This document shows positions 60,741-64,000 of a DNA stretch of 64,000 nt, piece by piece. The stretch comes from G963665925 sp963678925 (GTDB taxonomy: Bacteria; Bacillota; Clostridia; Peptostreptococcales; Acidaminobacteraceae). Both the position numbers and the translations under genes were made by a program. The notes beneath the pieces were generated by a model, which saw only the letters and a program-made list of their open reading frames with translations, had not been told where the DNA came from and searched no databases. How positions within the stretch are numbered: position 1 is the first letter of the stretch; each line of letters starts with the position of its first letter. The stretch is taken from the NCBI GenBank assembly GCA_963678925.1, contig OY787533.1, positions 3,720,001-3,784,000 of the forward strand, written 5' to 3'.

Positions 60741-63637
60741 TGCAGCTAAATATCAATATTTTGATTTTGATTGTGCTGGTGCTTATGTACATTTCCTTTG
60801 TACTGATGTCCAAAACAGTCATCAACAAATTTTCAACACTCGATGAAATCTACAGGAGAAATCACAAGAGGCTCTCCTTGGTAATATCACTGATCAACAA
60901 TACCTTTACAGGCAATGTAGAGAGTTTGAGTGATGTGAAATCAATTAAGGAAAATCTTACAATGGACCAGGCACGTTATCGCTTCGACAACTCGGAGGTA
61001 AACAAGCTGGTTGGTCAGGAAATCCGGAAGCTGCGCGCCAGAAATCTGACAAGGCGAAAAGAAGCGTGCACCTATTTGGGGCTGATCAGTACAGATGAGT
61101 CTCGAATTGCACTTGAGACGGCCTTGAAGCAGGAAAAGAACTGGTCGGTAAAAGTCTATATTTCAAATGCGCTTACGGACATACGAAATAGGGAGTCCCT
61201 GCCTGTCATGATAGATGAGCTTATAAACTCGCACAAGTGGTACCGTGAGAAGGCCATTTCCAACATCTTGGATTTTGGGGATGCTTTTCATGCGCATTTT
61301 TTAACCTTGAAGGACAGCAATGACATTGAAATTATCGAACTGCTGATCAAGTATTCCAGTGTCAATTTCAACAACGACTCCAAGATTTTTCTATTTGATT
61401 TCGTGGATAATTTTGATGAAATTGTTTCAAGGCTTTCACTGTATTATCAAATCAGGAATGAAAACAATTTGAGCAAATACAAGGTGAGTTATCTGGAAGA
61501 AGACATGAATGACCTCTTAACCCAGGCCTGCAGGGTCCTCTCCAACTATTACTACTTGGAGTTTGATGGTCCAAAGTACTATAAGCATTCAAACCATATT
61601 GTCCAGCGAAATGCTTTTTGGGCATTGTCAAAAAACAACTCGACAGATAACTTCAAGGTGCTTCTTTCCTATATTGACAGCGATGTGCACGAGAGCACGA
61701 TTATAGGTGTGCTTACAAAAATGGTAGAGCTTAACTCACGTTTTCTCTACTTGCTTGAAGACATGTTCGACAATGAGCAGGATGAGGAGATAAGAAGCCG
61801 TATATCACAAGTTCTTTCAAATAAAATTGAATATTACATATTGAAACTGAACACAAAGAACGACTACCGGTCCAGAAACATCATTGTCGAAATCATCAAG
61901 AATGGAAAAATAAACGAATTGATTGGTTTCATGAACGTCAACAAGAATGTGGATATTGAGAACCGTTTGGTCCAGATTCTGAGTGAGTGCATAGAATCTG
62001 AGAGTGCGCTTGAAAAAGAGTTCAGAACGTACTTGGCACCGCGCATAGTGGAAAAGCTTAACTTGGATGTGTACGTGGAAGAGAAGGCTGATGCTGTCCG
62101 CACCAAGGACAAAAAACTTATGCGCACCATCATCCTGTTTACCATTTCAATCCTGGTGCTGTATCCGACCATCTTTCTGATACTCAACTACAATATGGTA
62201 GAGACAAAAACCTACCTGGGCTTGCTGAGAAAATACGTCATAAGCTTCAACTACACTTTGGCCTACTATTCAATTGCAATAAACTGTGTCTACATTGGTC
62301 TGCTCTTTCTCTCGTACAAGAACGTGCGCAAGCAGTCAAGGCTCTGGAATGTCAAGAACATTTCCATGATGTTCAGAAAGAAGATGGTGCCATCCATTTC
62401 CATTATCGCGCCAGCCTTCAACGAAGAGAAGAACATCATAGCCAGTGCCAAATCCCTGCTGAATCTCAATTATCCAGACTATGAACTGATCATTGTCAAT
62501 GATGGTAGTCGAGATGAAACGCTGCTGAAGCTCATTGAGGAGTTCAGTCTTGTACGTGTCGATTATCAGTACACCAAGAGTTTGAATACAGCCCCAATCA
62601 GGGGAATATACAGAAACCCTTCGCTGCCGCGTATGCTGGTTGTTGACAAGAGTAACGGCGGTAAAGCGGACTCGCTTAATGCGGGCATAAACGTTTCAAA
62701 CAAGACCTATTTCTGCGGCATTGACTCAGACTCCCTGCTTGAGCCGGATGCCCTGCTGAAGCTAGCAAGCCTGACGCTCGATGAAAGTATGGAGACCCCC
62801 GCACTGGGTGGGAACATCTTCCCAATCAACGGTTGCACGGTCAGCAATGGCCTGATAACAGATGTGAAAATTCCAAAGAATCCGCTTGCCAGATTCCAGA
62901 CAATCGAATATATTAGGGCTTTTATGGCAGGCCGTCTTGGCTGGCAGCAGCTCGGCAGTCTTCTGATCATTTCAGGTGCATTCGGGCTCTTCAGAAAGGA
63001 CAGAATCATTGGGATTGGCGGCTACCTGACTTCCAAGGGTCAATACAATAAAGACACCGTAGGTGAAGACATGGAGCTGGTTGTGCGTATATCCAGAATG
63101 ATGCATGAGTTCAAGAGTCCCTTCAAAATCCTATATGCATTCAATGCGAACTGCTGGACAGAGGTTCCTGAAGACATGAAGAGCCTTCGCTCACAAAGAT
63201 ACAGGTGGCACAAGGGGCTTATTGACATACTCTACTTCCACAGAAAACTTCTTTTCAATAGGGTTTATGGAAGCGCGGGCCTTGTCGCTATGCCCTACTT
63301 TCTCATATTTGAAGCCATAGGTCCGATGATTGAAATACAAGGGTACATCATGGTGGTCATTGCGGCACTGCTTGGCATACTTGACGCGAAAATTGCCCTG
63401 CTCCTGTTTATCTCCACGGTGTTTATGGGAATCATCGTGTCGCTGTCATCCCTGCTGATTGCAGAACGTGATAATCACTATTTCAAATTGGGTGATTTGA
63501 TGCGTCTGATTCTATATGCATTACTAGAAAACTTCGGTCCAAGACAGCTCTTCAGTTTCTGGAGAATAGGTGGACAAATCCATATGATGCTCGGTAAAAG
63601 CGGTTGGGGTCGGATCAAACGTAAGGGGGTATCATAA
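60740..63637 (+). CDS. HEAT-repeat membrane glycosyltransferase (processive GT2)
   Basis: This 965-residue polysaccharide synthase has an N-terminal helix (5-24), a long HEAT-like helical repeat region (about 85-410), two helices (455-480, 500-520), then a family 2 glycosyltransferase domain. The domain has IIAPAFNEEKN near 554, VNDGSRDET near 585, GIDSDS near 659, the base GEDMEL near 775 and QRYRW near 818. C-terminal helices follow to 935. The D, DxD, ED and QxxRW set is that of processive synthases such as PgaC, cellulose or hyaluronan synthase. The HEAT region may receive a signal from the coupled sensor. The sugar is unknown. Confidence 0.88.
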   Translation: MQLNINILILIVLVLMYISFVLMSKTVINKFSTLDEIYRRNHKRLSLVISLINNTFTGNVESLSDVKSIKENLTMDQARYRFDNSEVNKLVGQEIRKLRARNLTRRKEACTYLGLISTDESRIALETALKQEKNWSVKVYISNALTDIRNRESLPVMIDELINSHKWYREKAISNILDFGDAFHAHFLTLKDSNDIEIIELLIKYSSVNFNNDSKIFLFDFVDNFDEIVSRLSLYYQIRNENNLSKYKVSYLEEDMNDLLTQACRVLSNYYYLEFDGPKYYKHSNHIVQRNAFWALSKNNSTDNFKVLLSYIDSDVHESTIIGVLTKMVELNSRFLYLLEDMFDNEQDEEIRSRISQVLSNKIEYYILKLNTKNDYRSRNIIVEIIKNGKINELIGFMNVNKNVDIENRLVQILSECIESESALEKEFRTYLAPRIVEKLNLDVYVEEKADAVRTKDKKLMRTIILFTISILVLYPTIFLILNYNMVETKTYLGLLRKYVISFNYTLAYYSIAINCVYIGLLFLSYKNVRKQSRLWNVKNISMMFRKKMVPSISIIAPAFNEEKNIIASAKSLLNLNYPDYELIIVNDGSRDETLLKLIEEFSLVRVDYQYTKSLNTAPIRGIYRNPSLPRMLVVDKSNGGKADSLNAGINVSNKTYFCGIDSDSLLEPDALLKLASLTLDESMETPALGGNIFPINGCTVSNGLITDVKIPKNPLARFQTIEYIRAFMAGRLGWQQLGSLLIISGAFGLFRKDRIIGIGGYLTSKGQYNKDTVGEDMELVVRISRMMHEFKSPFKILYAFNANCWTEVPEDMKSLRSQRYRWHKGLIDILYFHRKLLFNRVYGSAGLVAMPYFLIFEAIGPMIEIQGYIMVVIAALLGILDAKIALLLFISTVFMGIIVSLSSLLIAERDNHYFKLGDLMRLILYALLENFGPRQLFSFWRIGGQIHMMLGKSGWGRIKRKGVS

Positions 63638-64000
63638 TGAATTCTTATCAAAAGAAAATTGCGCTCATGCGTTTCGTGCTTTGGGGCGTGACCCTGGTAC
63701 TTATTGCAGCCATAGTTACCCCGGCAATTTCCTACTTGTCTCAAGGTCACACTGAGAAGCGCGCCTTGCTGAGTACATCGAATGAGGCGTCGGGTTTGAC
63801 CTGGTATTTGGAGCATAACAAGGTGGATGTGGTCGCTGGTGAAAAACCGGAGCTGGTCTATCTTAATGACACTGACCAGCTCTTGGGCAGCTCAGTGGAC
63901 AGCATTGAGGATAACGTGGTTGTTGGAGAAATGCTCTTCAGCAGACTCGGGGGAGATCTTGAAAAACGGGATTTTCTCGAAAATTTGATCCAGGGAAAAT
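63637..64000 (+). CDS. Membrane-anchored extracytoplasmic protein (partial, runs off window)
   Basis: The first 121 residues are visible. The start overlaps the glycosyltransferase stop as TAATG. A membrane helix covers residues 10-32 (FVLWGVTLVLIAAIV), followed by a soluble, mildly acidic region with no motif I recognise. It is coupled to the polysaccharide synthase, so an export or assembly partner is likely. Confidence 0.8.
   Translation, partial: MNSYQKKIALMRFVLWGVTLVLIAAIVTPAISYLSQGHTEKRALLSTSNEASGLTWYLEHNKVDVVAGEKPELVYLNDTDQLLGSSVDSIEDNVVVGEMLFSRLGGDLEKRDFLENLIQGK

Overview
The window reads as chromosome of a Gram-positive anaerobe of the Clostridia, possibly near Fusibacter or Acidaminobacter. 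That placement is an inference from gene content, not a measurement. The supporting content is ferredoxin-dependent 2-oxoacid oxidoreductase, a glycyl radical enzyme, xanthine-dehydrogenase-type hydroxylase, an iron alcohol dehydrogenase, GGAGG ribosome sites with ATG/GTG/TTG starts, an SLH-type surface protein, and many cyclic-di-GMP and chemoreceptor proteins. No rRNA, tRNA, CRISPR array, phage or insertion-sequence transposase was seen.

Layout. 1-4.3 kb: end of an ABC importer fused translationally to two glycosyltransferases of the arsenosugar-cluster type and a small-molecule kinase. 4.4-10.6 kb: LysR regulator, an unknown protein, a tandem rhodanese, an FAD/Fe-S oxidoreductase, an HdrB-like CCG protein and a VTT membrane protein. 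Together these ten kilobases look like one sulfur/metalloid-oxyanion island. 10.7-17.8 kb: a chemoreceptor, then a minus-strand signalling operon in which a kinase with an NMT1/THI5 sensor, a receiver-MpsC protein and a Cache-GGDEF cyclase follow one another. 17.8-23.3 kb: purine permease plus three-subunit molybdenum hydroxylase behind a structured, terminator-bearing leader. 23.3-28.1 kb: an unknown protein, a 7TM-GGDEF cyclase, a flavin reductase and a kinase with a decayed ATPase domain.

28.2-35.9 kb: a glycyl radical enzyme with an atypical active-site loop, its activase, a decayed pseudogene, an AcoR-like regulator that has lost its sigma-54 contact loop, and an iron alcohol dehydrogenase preceded by two identically built TGTC-N9-GACA sites. 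35.9-37.1 kb: an orphan Card1-like CARF nuclease without any CRISPR locus. 37.2-41.3 kb: SLH protein, D,D-carboxypeptidase and phosphohistidine phosphatase. 41.4-48 kb: M20 hydrolase, unusual regulator, YfcC transporter, enolase-superfamily racemase and CaiB CoA-transferase, which look like an N-acyl amino acid pathway. 48.1-51.8 kb: two-component system divergent from a secreted acidic protein. 51.8-57.2 kb: sigma-54 activator divergent from a four-subunit 2-oxoacid:ferredoxin oxidoreductase carrying a textbook -24/-12 promoter, then a lone acetolactate synthase regulatory subunit. 57.3-58.4 kb: NifX-like protein, a duplicated REP-like repeat with a 26-bp perfect palindrome, and a cold shock protein. 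58.7-64 kb: a di-iron-sensor/degenerate GGDEF/pseudo-receiver protein translationally coupled to a HEAT-repeat glycosyltransferase and a truncated membrane protein, probably an oxygen-responsive exopolysaccharide system.

Most transcription units are closed by strong hairpins, several of them bidirectional, so operon limits are unusually easy to read.
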